A stretch of 53,642 bases of DNA, taken from assembly GCA_017963105.1 (NCBI GenBank), contig JAGCTY010000097.1, forward strand, positions 1 to 53,642, read 5' to 3'. The notes under the pieces were generated by a model that saw only the letters and a list, made by a program, of their open reading frames with translations, had not been told where the DNA came from and did no database searches. Positions within the stretch are counted from its first letter, which is position 1; each line of letters opens with the position of its first letter. A program made the translations under genes and the position numbers. The stretch comes from Lentisphaeria bacterium. Lineage in GTDB: Bacteria > Verrucomicrobiota > Lentisphaeria > Victivallales > UBA1829. This document shows positions 16,290 to 24,734 of the stretch, piece after piece.

Positions 16290-18839
16290 ATGAGCAAACA
16301 ACTTGTCATCGTGGAATCCCCCGCGAAAGCGCGCACCATCGGACGAATCCTGCCGCCCGAATACATCATCAAAGCCTCGATGGGGCATATCCGCGACCTG
16401 CCGGAAAACTCGTTCGGCGTGGATATCGAACACAATTTCGCGCCCCAGTACGAGGAGAGCAAGGCGCGCGGCCACAACCTCGGCGAACTCAAGACCGCGG
16501 CGAAGAGCGCCGAAGACATCTATCTGGCGTCGGACCCTGACCGTGAAGGGGAAGCCATCGCATGGCATTTGCAGGAAGTCCTCCGCAAGATCAACAGGAA
16601 GGCGCGCTTCCACCGCGTGTCATTCCACGAGATTACCCGCGGCGCCATCAACCGCGCATTTCAGGCGCCCGGTCAGATCGACATGAACCGCGTGGACGCC
16701 CAGCAGGCGCGCCGCGTGCTCGACCGCATCGTCGGCTATCAGATCAGCCCGCTGCTCTGGTCGCGCATCGAACGCGGCATCAGCGCCGGCCGCGTGCAGT
16801 CCGTGGCGCTCCGCCTGGTCTGCGAGCGCGAACGCGAGATCCTGGCGTTCATCCCGAAGGAATACTGGGTCTTCGAGGCGCTTTTCCATCCGGAGATCGC
16901 CCCGGAGCGTTCCTTCCGCGCGAAACTCGCGAAAATCGACGGCAAAAACGCCGACGTGGCCAATCAGGAAGAGGCGGATGCTCTGCACGCGCTGATCGGA
17001 AAAACCTCCGCCTGGCGGATTTCCGACCTGGAGACCGTCCCCCGCCGCAAGTTCGCCCCGCCGCCGTTCATCACCAGTACGCTCCAGCAGGCCGCCAGCT
17101 CCGCCATGGGCTTCACAGCGAACCAGACCATGCAGACCGCGCAGCAGCTTTATGAAGGCATCACGCTCGACAACGGCCCCGTCGGCCTCATCACCTACAT
17201 GAGAACCGACGCGGTGAACATCGCGACCGAAGCGCAGGTCGCCTGCCGCGCCTATATCGAGGCGACGTTCGGCGCGGACTATGTCCCGTCCAAGCCCAAT
17301 ATCTACAAATCCAAGGCGAACGCGCAGGCGGCGCACGAGGCGATCCGCCCCACCGACGTCAACCTGACCCCGGACAAGCTGCGTCCGTTCCTGAATCCGG
17401 CCCAGCTGAAGCTCTACACGCTGATCTGGCGCCGTTTCGTGGCGTGCCAGATGAATCCGGCCCTGCTCGAAACCACCACCGTCACCGTCGAAAATCCCGC
17501 GCCCGCCCCGCACGTCTTCACGTTCCGTTCCTCCGCGACCGTGACCAGGTTCCCCGGATTCCTCGCCGTCTATAACGTCAAGGACGAGACCCACACGCCC
17601 GAGGACGACCAGGACGAGTCCGCGCCCGATCCCGAACTCCTCGGAATGCTCCGCACCGGCACAGGCTGCGAACTCGCCGGATGCAAGCCCGAACAGAGAT
17701 TCACCGAGCCCGCCCCGCGCTACTCCGAGGCCACGCTCATCAAGGAACTTGAGTCCAACGGCATCGGCCGCCCGTCCACATACGCCACGATCGTGAACAC
17801 CATCCAGGTCCGCAAGTACGTGAACCGTGAGAAAGGCAAGCTCATTCCGACCGACCTCGGATTCCGCGTGAACGACTACCTCGTGAAGTCGCTCCCCGAA
17901 CTCTTCCAGGTCGGATTCACCGCCGATATGGAAAAGAAGCTCGACAACGTCGAGGACGGCGAGGTCGAATGGACCGCCATGCTCCGCGATTTCTACGGCG
18001 TCTTCTCCGAATGGCTCAAGGGCGCGAAGTTCGCCGACGCCCCGGACGACGGCAAGGCCGCCGCCCTTATCGGCATCCTTTCCGAGTTCCGCGGCTGGGA
18101 AAAGCCGGTCGCGCAGCCCGGCGCGAAACGCCCCTTCAACGAAAAGACTTTCTTCAACTCGGTCGTCTCCAAGAAGCAGTCCGGCGTCCCGGTCACGGTC
18201 AAGCAGTGGAACGCCCTCCTCTCCATCGCGGCGAAGTACCGCGACAGGCTCCCCGGCCTGGAGGAGGCCGCCGCGAAGTACGGATTTACCGGCGAACTCA
18301 ACGACGCCCAGGAGAAACTGAACACGCATCTGCAGGCGATCCGGGAACGTCAGTCCGAACAGGTCGAAGTTCCGAAATTCGAGGCCGATCCGCGTCTGGA
18401 AGCCGTTTTCCAGGCGGCGGAAAAGGTCAAGTGGAACAAGGCCGAGCGCATCCGCGGCCGCGTGTACGACGACGCGGCGTTCGTGGAGTCCCTCCGCAAG
18501 CAGTACAAGGCCGGCAAGACCCTCAGTGCAAAACAGATCGCAGCGCTCCTCCGCGTCATCCGCAAATACCCCGGGCAGTTCCCCGAAGGCGAGCTCACCG
18601 CCTCGACGCCCGCCCCGGAACAGAACCCCGACGCGAAAGCCCAGATCGACGCCCTTCTGAACGCGTTCAAGTCCTTCGAAAGCTGGAACGAACCCACGGT
18701 CCGCCGCGGACGCACCTTCAGCGACCGCGACTTCATCGCCTCGCTCGCCAAGCAGCACGCCTCCGGAAAGGTCCTCAGCGAAAAGCAGGTCGCCGCCCTT
18801 GAGCGCATGGCCGCCAAGTACAATCTGAAACCGGTATGA
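16290..18839 (+). CDS. topA: DNA topoisomerase I with a three-repeat C-terminus
   Basis: Type IA topoisomerase that relaxes negative supercoils. 849 residues. TOPRIM motifs are VIVESPAKARTIGRIL and ASDPDREGEAIAWHL; the active-site region is GLITYMRTDAVNIATEA; QAAHEAIRPTDV and NGIGRPSTYATIVNTI are also conserved. The usual C-terminal four-cysteine zinc ribbons are absent. Instead three roughly 60-residue repeats follow (about residues 591-670, 701-765 and 786-847), each with a Trp, a pattern like F..D..F..SL.KQ..GK.LS.KQ..AL and a terminal KY. These probably serve as DNA-binding modules. Its stop overlaps the next start (ATGA). Confidence 0.96.
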   Translation: MSKQLVIVESPAKARTIGRILPPEYIIKASMGHIRDLPENSFGVDIEHNFAPQYEESKARGHNLGELKTAAKSAEDIYLASDPDREGEAIAWHLQEVLRKINRKARFHRVSFHEITRGAINRAFQAPGQIDMNRVDAQQARRVLDRIVGYQISPLLWSRIERGISAGRVQSVALRLVCEREREILAFIPKEYWVFEALFHPEIAPERSFRAKLAKIDGKNADVANQEEADALHALIGKTSAWRISDLETVPRRKFAPPPFITSTLQQAASSAMGFTANQTMQTAQQLYEGITLDNGPVGLITYMRTDAVNIATEAQVACRAYIEATFGADYVPSKPNIYKSKANAQAAHEAIRPTDVNLTPDKLRPFLNPAQLKLYTLIWRRFVACQMNPALLETTTVTVENPAPAPHVFTFRSSATVTRFPGFLAVYNVKDETHTPEDDQDESAPDPELLGMLRTGTGCELAGCKPEQRFTEPAPRYSEATLIKELESNGIGRPSTYATIVNTIQVRKYVNREKGKLIPTDLGFRVNDYLVKSLPELFQVGFTADMEKKLDNVEDGEVEWTAMLRDFYGVFSEWLKGAKFADAPDDGKAAALIGILSEFRGWEKPVAQPGAKRPFNEKTFFNSVVSKKQSGVPVTVKQWNALLSIAAKYRDRLPGLEEAAAKYGFTGELNDAQEKLNTHLQAIRERQSEQVEVPKFEADPRLEAVFQAAEKVKWNKAERIRGRVYDDAAFVESLRKQYKAGKTLSAKQIAALLRVIRKYPGQFPEGELTASTPAPEQNPDAKAQIDALLNAFKSFESWNEPTVRRGRTFSDRDFIASLAKQHASGKVLSEKQVAALERMAAKYNLKPV
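18058..18836 (+). repeat. Three degenerate ~60-residue coding repeats at the 3' end of topA
   Basis: The units share W....R.R.F.D..F..SL.KQ...GK.LS.KQ..AL....KY. They are too diverged at the DNA level to be a recent duplication. Confidence 0.7.
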
Positions 18840-19495
18840 CCCGTGTCCGCCGCATCAGCCGTACCAGGGGGATCGTTCTCTTCTGGACGGCGGCGGCCGT
18901 ACTCGCCGCCCTGGAGGCCGTCCTGACCGCGGCCTGGCTGGTCGGCGCGACATCTTCGCGCGTCTGTTCCGACGTGAACGGCATCCCCGCCCGTAAGGTC
19001 GGGATGGTCCTCGGCGTTACCCCATATTCCGGCGGCCGGCCGAATCCCGTGTTTGCGGGACGTCTTCAGGCTGCGGCGGAACTTTACCATGCGGGCAAGG
19101 TGCAGTTGCTGGTCGTGTCCGGCGCGGACTATTCCGAACGGTTATATAACGAAATCCCCGCCATGAAGCAGGGGCTGGTCGCACTGGGCGTCCCGGAGGA
19201 TGTCATCATCGGCGACGGCAAAGGCCTCCGCACGCTCGATTCCATCCTCCGTATGAGGGACGTTTTCGGATACGACGACTTCATCACGATCTCCCAGCGG
19301 GACCACTGCGAACGCGCTCTTTATCTGGCGGACCACCACGGGATCAGCACCATCGGGTTCGAGGCGGATGTCGCCCCGCCGGGGCTGACGGCGTGCGATT
19401 ACCTCGTCACCGCGCTCTACGGACCGCTGGCCTGCGTGAAAGCGGTCCTGGACATCGCCGTCGACCGCCGCGCGAAATACCCGACCGAACGGTAA
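18836..19495 (+). CDS. SanA/YdcF-like (DUF218) membrane-anchored protein
   Basis: 219 residues. An N-terminal signal anchor (about residues 12-36) is followed by a DUF218 fold: GMVLGVTPYSGGRPNPVFAGRL, LYHAGKVQLLVVSGADYSE, MKQGLVALGVPEDVIIGDGK and RTLDSILRMRDVFGYDDFITISQ. This order is closest to SanA/SfiX, which in enterobacteria supports the outer envelope barrier to vancomycin at high temperature. Most of the protein would face the periplasm. ATG 18836 overlaps the topA stop, suggesting co-translation. The molecular activity of the family is unknown. Confidence 0.85.
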   Translation: MTRVRRISRTRGIVLFWTAAAVLAALEAVLTAAWLVGATSSRVCSDVNGIPARKVGMVLGVTPYSGGRPNPVFAGRLQAAAELYHAGKVQLLVVSGADYSERLYNEIPAMKQGLVALGVPEDVIIGDGKGLRTLDSILRMRDVFGYDDFITISQRDHCERALYLADHHGISTIGFEADVAPPGLTACDYLVTALYGPLACVKAVLDIAVDRRAKYPTER

Positions 19496-19526
19496 ACCCA
19501 ATGAACGGACAAGGAGAAGGCAAACC

Positions 19527-20252
19527 ATGAAACCTGTTTCCGACACGGTTCTGATCCTGGCCGCGGGCGGGGCGTCCACCCGGTTCGGCGGTGGCTCCAA
19601 GCTCTTCGCGGACCTCGACGGCATCCCCGTCTTTCTCCATGCCGTCCGAACTGCGGCGTCCGTGCTGACGCCCGGCTCGATCATTCTGTCCGTCCCGGCT
19701 GCCGCCGAGGCGGATTTCCGCGCCGCGGCGGAAACGCATCTCCCCGGCGTCCCGCCTCATTTCACGCACGGCGGAGCGACCCGCACGCTGTCCGTGCTGA
19801 ACGCCCTCGAAGCGGCGGCGAAGCTCGGCGAATCACGTTTCCGGCTCGCCGCGGTCCACGACGCCGGACGCCCGATGCTCACGCCCGAACTCCTGCTGGC
19901 CTGTCTGGACGCCGCACGAATCCACGGCGGCGCGATGGCTTGCCGCAAGGTCGCCGAAACCGTCAAGCGCATCACCCCGGACGGATTCCTCGGCGAGACC
20001 GTCCCGCGCGATGAACTCCGCACCGCGGAAACGCCGCAGGTGTTTCAGTTCGAGCCGCTCCTGAACGCCTACCGCCGCGCCGCAGAGTCCGGCGAAGTCT
20101 TCACCGACGACGCGCAGGTCATGGAACGGTTCGCCCCGGTCCGCGTGTTCCCGGTCGAACACGATTTCCCGAATCCGAAGATCACCTATCGGCCCGACCT
20201 GGAGCTTTGCCGTACGCTGCTGAAACTCCGCAAAGAAGGAGCCGGTTCGTGA
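19527..20252 (+). CDS. ispD: 2-C-methyl-D-erythritol 4-phosphate cytidylyltransferase
   Basis: Third step of the MEP isoprenoid pathway; transfers CMP to MEP. 241 residues. The CTP-binding loop LILAAGGASTRFGGGSKLF, the VHDAGRPMLTP motif, ETPQVFQFEPLLNAY, TDDAQVMERF and the closing KITYRPDLELC are all in family positions. The ribosome site AAGGAG lies before ATG 19527. No ispF neighbour is present. Its 3' end carries the ribosome site and GTG start of the following glycosyltransferase gene. Confidence 0.95.
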   Translation: MKPVSDTVLILAAGGASTRFGGGSKLFADLDGIPVFLHAVRTAASVLTPGSIILSVPAAAEADFRAAAETHLPGVPPHFTHGGATRTLSVLNALEAAAKLGESRFRLAAVHDAGRPMLTPELLLACLDAARIHGGAMACRKVAETVKRITPDGFLGETVPRDELRTAETPQVFQFEPLLNAYRRAAESGEVFTDDAQVMERFAPVRVFPVEHDFPNPKITYRPDLELCRTLLKLRKEGAGS

Positions 20253-22261
20253 GCAAAGCAAAGTCATCACCCGCCGACGATCCGTCACCCGCCGGTTCAT
20301 CACCCGCCGGAAATCCGCCAGTCGGGGCGGACTCGAGGCGCACCAATGTCAAATTCGAGCTGTCTCTCCTGGGGATCGTTGTCGTCTCCGTTCTGCTGCG
20401 AATCTGGATGTCCTTCCAGGTCGTCGCCACGGACCCGTTCGCCTTTGCTCCGCCGGACGTGACGGACATGGCGACCTACCACGAGCTTTCCCGCGCGATT
20501 CTCCACGGTCACAGCCCGGCGGAGTATGTCTACCAGCCGTTCTATTATGCGGTATTTCTCCCGTTCGTGAAGACGCTGTTCCGCTCCGAATATCTGGGCG
20601 TGGCCATCGCGCAGTCTCTGTGCGCGGGCGTGGTCATCTGGTGCGCGGGCATGGTCGGCGCGATGCTGCGTTCGCTCCGCGCCGGGCTGTTCGCCGCGCT
20701 CCTGTGCGCCTTCTCCACGATGCTGTTCTTCTACGTGCCGTACGCACTGATCGAGATCCAGCAGGCCATGTGGTTCGCGATGCTGCTGTATTTCACGCTG
20801 CGGGCGATGCAGACCGGGCGGCTGTTCTATTTCATCGTGACGGGGGTCGATCTGGCGTTCGCGATTCTGTCGCGCGGCAACGCCTGGTGTTTCCTGCCCG
20901 CGGTCGTTTTCGCTTTCATCGTCGCCCTGCGGCAGAAACGCTTTCCGACGCGCCGCAGGGCCGTTCTGACGGCGGTTCTCTGTCTCGCCGCGATCATCCT
21001 GCCCCAGGTGCCTTTCGCCGTCAAAAACACCGTTGCGACGCATTCCCTGTCCGGCCCATCGACGGCGGGGCCCGCGGTCCTCACGCTCGGCAATAACCCG
21101 GAATCCCCGCCCGGCGGCCTCCCGATCCCGTATCCGCCGACCTACGACGAATGGATGGAGCACGAGTCCGAACGCTCCATCCCGCTGCGAATGTGGGACT
21201 GGTTCCGCGCGGAGCCGGCGGCATTCCTTCAGCTTCAGGCGGAGAAGTTCTTCCTCTTCTTCGATTCGCACGAGATCCCGAACAACATCCAGCTCGGCAT
21301 GAACGCTTCGGAAAGCTCCATCTTCCGCATCTTCGGCTTCGTCCCGACCGGACTGGTCGTCATGCTGGCGCTCGCCGGGTTCTTCCTCGGCATCCCCCGG
21401 CTGAAAGAACGTCCCGGCGAGGTGTTGCTGTATTCGTTCATCTTCCTGTACGCCCTGGCCACCGTGGCGTTTTATGTGCTGGCTCGGTTCCGTGTGCCCG
21501 CGTGGTCGTTCTTCGCGATCGCGGCGGGGATATTCCTCGCGGACCTTCTGACGGCTCTGGCGGCCTGGCGGAAAAATGCCCGGCATCTGTGGCTTCATCT
21601 CCTCCCGGCTCTGCTCGCGGGCGCGTATTTCGCGTACGTCTTTTATCCGAGCTACCGGATATGGTATGAACCCCGGCTGACGAAGCTGACGCGCCCGGAC
21701 GGCGTGCGGCTGGAGACGGATTCCAGGCTTCTGATGCACGACAACGGGCCGAATTACCTCGGCTGCTGGGGGCTGGACGGCTGGTCGGTTTTCCGGATGG
21801 TCCGGATGGATGACGCACAGCTCTCCAAGTCGTTCTCCACCAGCGGCCTGGACCTGACGAAATACGAAAGCGCCTATGTGACCATGTATTTCTACACGGA
21901 AGTCCCATGTACGCTCCGCACTGTCTGCAACGGCAAACCGTTCACACTCCCCCTGATCCCGACGGAACAGCACCGCCTGCCGCTCATTCCGGTCCGGCTC
22001 GGGCCGTTCCCCGTCACCGAAAACCCGGAGTTCATGTTCGAATTCCCGCAAACGGAACTGCTTCTTCAGCAGCAATACGAAGGCAGGGAATCCGAACTTG
22101 TGCGCGGCAACCGTCGCGCGGTCATCGGGCTTGTGGTCGATCCCTACCGCGACTACGGCCGCACGAAGTACCTGGGAAAATCATACCCGGTGGAAGCGGT
22201 CGTTCAGCTTGAGTTTGTGAAAGCGGACGCGCCGCCGGAGGCAGAGCCTCCACTGCGGTAG
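20249..22261 (+). CDS. Multi-pass membrane glycosyltransferase (GT39/PMT-like fold)
   Basis: 670 residues. GTG 20249 overlaps the ispD stop (GTGA) and is preceded by AAGGAG at 20235-20240. A Ser/Pro/Ala-rich leader of about 35 residues precedes a first transmembrane helix (LSLLGIVVVSVLLRIWM), then the first periplasmic loop with acidic residues (PPDVTDMATYHELSRAI) and roughly ten further helices up to about residue 470. This layout is that of GT-C enzymes using lipid-linked sugars. The C-terminal 180 residues form a soluble, probably periplasmic, beta-rich domain. The last residues (EAEPPLR) are encoded by a dispersed hairpin repeat. Confidence 0.8.
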   Translation: MSKAKSSPADDPSPAGSSPAGNPPVGADSRRTNVKFELSLLGIVVVSVLLRIWMSFQVVATDPFAFAPPDVTDMATYHELSRAILHGHSPAEYVYQPFYYAVFLPFVKTLFRSEYLGVAIAQSLCAGVVIWCAGMVGAMLRSLRAGLFAALLCAFSTMLFFYVPYALIEIQQAMWFAMLLYFTLRAMQTGRLFYFIVTGVDLAFAILSRGNAWCFLPAVVFAFIVALRQKRFPTRRRAVLTAVLCLAAIILPQVPFAVKNTVATHSLSGPSTAGPAVLTLGNNPESPPGGLPIPYPPTYDEWMEHESERSIPLRMWDWFRAEPAAFLQLQAEKFFLFFDSHEIPNNIQLGMNASESSIFRIFGFVPTGLVVMLALAGFFLGIPRLKERPGEVLLYSFIFLYALATVAFYVLARFRVPAWSFFAIAAGIFLADLLTALAAWRKNARHLWLHLLPALLAGAYFAYVFYPSYRIWYEPRLTKLTRPDGVRLETDSRLLMHDNGPNYLGCWGLDGWSVFRMVRMDDAQLSKSFSTSGLDLTKYESAYVTMYFYTEVPCTLRTVCNGKPFTLPLIPTEQHRLPLIPVRLGPFPVTENPEFMFEFPQTELLLQQQYEGRESELVRGNRRAVIGLVVDPYRDYGRTKYLGKSYPVEAVVQLEFVKADAPPEAEPPLR

Positions 22262-22282
22262 TGTCCGGCTCCGCTCGGACAC
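22237..22282. repeat. Dispersed two-hairpin element, single copy
   Basis: Hairpin 1 is GGAGGC-AGA-GCCTCC (22237-22251), then linker ACTGCGGTA, then hairpin 2 GTGTCCG...CGGACAC (22261-22282). It overlaps the stop codon of the glycosyltransferase. The same layout recurs at 42632-42785 with a different but still paired second stem. Further palindromes, for example CCGGTTC...GAACCGG at about 22313-22333, fill the rest of the convergent gap up to 22389. Confidence 0.7.
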
Positions 22283-22389
22283 AAAGGAGACATTGCCTCC
22301 GCTGATGCGGCATCCGGTTCCGTTTCAGAACCGGAACTCCGACGACGCGCCCCGAATAGAATAAATCAGCTGAACAGGAAATCAGCGGC

Positions 22390-24684
22390 TCAGGCTTCCT
22401 GTTTCACGCACATCACGTGGTACACGCCGTCGATGGTTTCGGTGCCCTCGGTGACATGCTCGAACCCGGGGAACTCGGCGTCCCACGTCTCCAGCTGTTT
22501 CAGGTACTTGATCTGCGGGCAGTCCGCACCGCCGAAGACCTCGCCGGACATCAGCATCGGGATCCCCGGCGGATACGGGATCACGGAGTTCGCGCTCACG
22601 CGGCCTTCGAGCTTATGCGACGGCACGAGCTCGACGTTTCCGGTCACGATGTGCCGGTACGCTTCGCGCGGCGTGAGTTTCTGGCGCGGCAGTTCGCCGA
22701 ACGCGCGGTCGAGCATGGCTTCCGGCGTCTTCTCGCGGATGTAGCGGAACATGCGGTCGGAGAGCGTGCGGACGCCGTCCTTCCCGTAATGCTCCGGATA
22801 CGCGGCGGCGAGCTCGGGGAAGACCTCGGCGACGGGCGTGTCGGCCTCGTAGAGGCGCTTGAAGTTCAGGAGCGTGTTCAGGAGCGTGCCCCATTTGCCC
22901 TTCGTGATGCCCATGGAGAAGAGGAACATGATCTGGAAGTCCGTGGTGCGCGTGGGCACGATGCCCTCGCGGTACAGATAATACGACACGAGCGCAGCCG
23001 GGACGCCGCTCTTCAGGATCGTGCCGTCGTCGCCCATGCCGGGCGAAAGGATGCTGACCTTGATCGGGTCGAGCATGACCCAGTTCTCCTCCAGCCCGGA
23101 GAACCCGTGCCAGGACGCGCCGTTTTCGATGCGCCAGCAGCGCTGGTCTGTCGTCAGGAGCTCGCGCGGGGCGTCGGCGAAGGCGAAGGAATGCCCGGTC
23201 TTGAAGTCCGTGACCGTGTCGGCGTTCCACGGCCTGAAGAACCAGCTGCCGTCCTTTTCCGCCTGGCGGCAGATGCGGGCGAGCGCCTGCCGGAAGTCGA
23301 CTGCCTCCTCGATCACCTCCTGCGTGAGGGAACGTCCGCAGCGCGCCATCATGGCCGCGGAAATGTCGTTCGAGGCGCAGATGGCATAGAGCGGGGACGT
23401 GGTGGCGTGGAGCATGTACGCCTGGTTGAAGCGGTCGAACGGGACCGGGTGGCGCCCCTCGCGGACATGGATGTAGGATGCCTGCGACAGCGCGTTCAGG
23501 AGCTTGTGTGTGGAGTGCGTGGCGAACACGGTCGCGCCCTTGTGATCCGCCGGATCGCCGCGCATGGCGAAATGGTCCGCGTACATCGGGTTGAACCGGG
23601 CGTAGCCGTACCATGCCTCGTCCATATGGATCACGTTGACGGAGTGGTTGAGCTCGGCCTCGACCTTCGCGCTGTTGTAGCACAGCCCGTCGTAGGTGCA
23701 GTTCGTAACGACCGCGTAGGCGGGGCGGCCTCCCTCGGGCGCGATCGGGCTGGCGGCGATCTTTTCGCGGATCGCCTCGGGCGTCATCTCCGAACGGTGG
23801 ATGGGGCCGATGATGCCGTAGCGGTTGCGCGTCGGGATCATGTAGACCGGGGCGGCCCCGGTCAGGATGAGGCCCTGTTCGATGGATTTGTGGCAGTTGC
23901 GGTCGCAGACTGCGATGTCGGCGTCGGTCAGCACGCCCTGGATCACGGTGCGGTTGCTGCCGGAGGTGCCGACGACCACAGAGTACGACCGGTGTGCGCC
24001 GAATGTCTTCGCGGCGAACTCCTCGCTCTTTTCGAACGCGCCCTCATGGTCGAGCAGGGACCCGATGCTGCCGCGTTCGATGCCGGTGTCCGTGCGGAAG
24101 AGGTTCTCTCCGTAGAAGTCGAAGAATTTCTTGCCTTCCGGCGACTTGGTGAAGCCGACGCCCCCCTGGTGGCCGGGCGCGGCCCAGGAGTATTCGTGGC
24201 TGGATTCGTTGTAGTCCCAGATCGCCCGCATGAGCGGCGGGAGCAGATTTGCGCGGAAGCGGCAGATCGCGGCTTCGATGCGCCCGGCGATGAACCGCGG
24301 GCTGTCCTCGAAGATCCAGACGAACTCGTTGGCGAGCGCCATCAGCGATTCGCTGAGGTTGCGGCTGGTCCCGGCTCGGTCGGCGAGCAGGAAGACCGGG
24401 ACGCCCGCCTGTCGTTCACGGACGTGCCGCAGGAAATCGAGCGTGCGGCGTTCGGCGGCCTGTTCGAATTCCATGTCGGTGGCCACGAGGAACGCGTCGA
24501 GGTCCATGTTCGTGGCGGCGATCGGGAACGCCTCGCACACGCTCTGCGCGTACTGCACGGCGATGTCCCGGTCGGCGAGTGCGTCGGCCAGTCGCACGAC
24601 GGCGTTGTGCAGGGTGCGGCTGGATTCGGAAAGCAGATCCTCCACGATGAGGACCTGTCTGCCCTGAAGTTCTGTGTTGTTCAT
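22390..24684 (-). CDS. adiA: Biodegradative arginine decarboxylase (AdiA type)
   Basis: PLP enzyme converting arginine to agmatine with proton consumption. 764 residues, matching E. coli AdiA (about 755) along its whole length. The N-terminal wing domain (LIVEDLLSES...VRLADAL), EYSWAAPGHQGGVGFTKSP, VVGTSGSNRTVIQGV, VIHMDEAWYGYARFNP, the PLP-lysine motif FATHSTHKLLNALSQ (Lys394), RFNQAYMLHATTSPLYAIC and RTTDFQIMFLFSMGITKGKW are near-identical to AdiA, so arginine is the likely substrate rather than lysine or ornithine. AAGGAGG precedes ATG 24684. It follows the antiporter gene by 50 bp; together they form an acid-resistance pair. Confidence 0.95.
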   Translation of the reverse strand: MNNTELQGRQVLIVEDLLSESSRTLHNAVVRLADALADRDIAVQYAQSVCEAFPIAATNMDLDAFLVATDMEFEQAAERRTLDFLRHVRERQAGVPVFLLADRAGTSRNLSESLMALANEFVWIFEDSPRFIAGRIEAAICRFRANLLPPLMRAIWDYNESSHEYSWAAPGHQGGVGFTKSPEGKKFFDFYGENLFRTDTGIERGSIGSLLDHEGAFEKSEEFAAKTFGAHRSYSVVVGTSGSNRTVIQGVLTDADIAVCDRNCHKSIEQGLILTGAAPVYMIPTRNRYGIIGPIHRSEMTPEAIREKIAASPIAPEGGRPAYAVVTNCTYDGLCYNSAKVEAELNHSVNVIHMDEAWYGYARFNPMYADHFAMRGDPADHKGATVFATHSTHKLLNALSQASYIHVREGRHPVPFDRFNQAYMLHATTSPLYAICASNDISAAMMARCGRSLTQEVIEEAVDFRQALARICRQAEKDGSWFFRPWNADTVTDFKTGHSFAFADAPRELLTTDQRCWRIENGASWHGFSGLEENWVMLDPIKVSILSPGMGDDGTILKSGVPAALVSYYLYREGIVPTRTTDFQIMFLFSMGITKGKWGTLLNTLLNFKRLYEADTPVAEVFPELAAAYPEHYGKDGVRTLSDRMFRYIREKTPEAMLDRAFGELPRQKLTPREAYRHIVTGNVELVPSHKLEGRVSANSVIPYPPGIPMLMSGEVFGGADCPQIKYLKQLETWDAEFPGFEHVTEGTETIDGVYHVMCVKQEA

Positions 24685-24734
24685 ATCGGTACCCTCCTTT
24701 TTCGGCTTGGATGAACGTTATCGGAGTTCGTTTT

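Noticed and set aside
16620-18758. 712-codon open frame antisense to topA
   Set aside because: Shadow of the topA reading frame through codon bias; no motif, no ribosome site.
22417-24714. 765-codon plus-strand open frame opposite adiA
   Set aside because: adiA matches its family end to end; the opposite frame has arginine/valine/aspartate-rich shadow composition.
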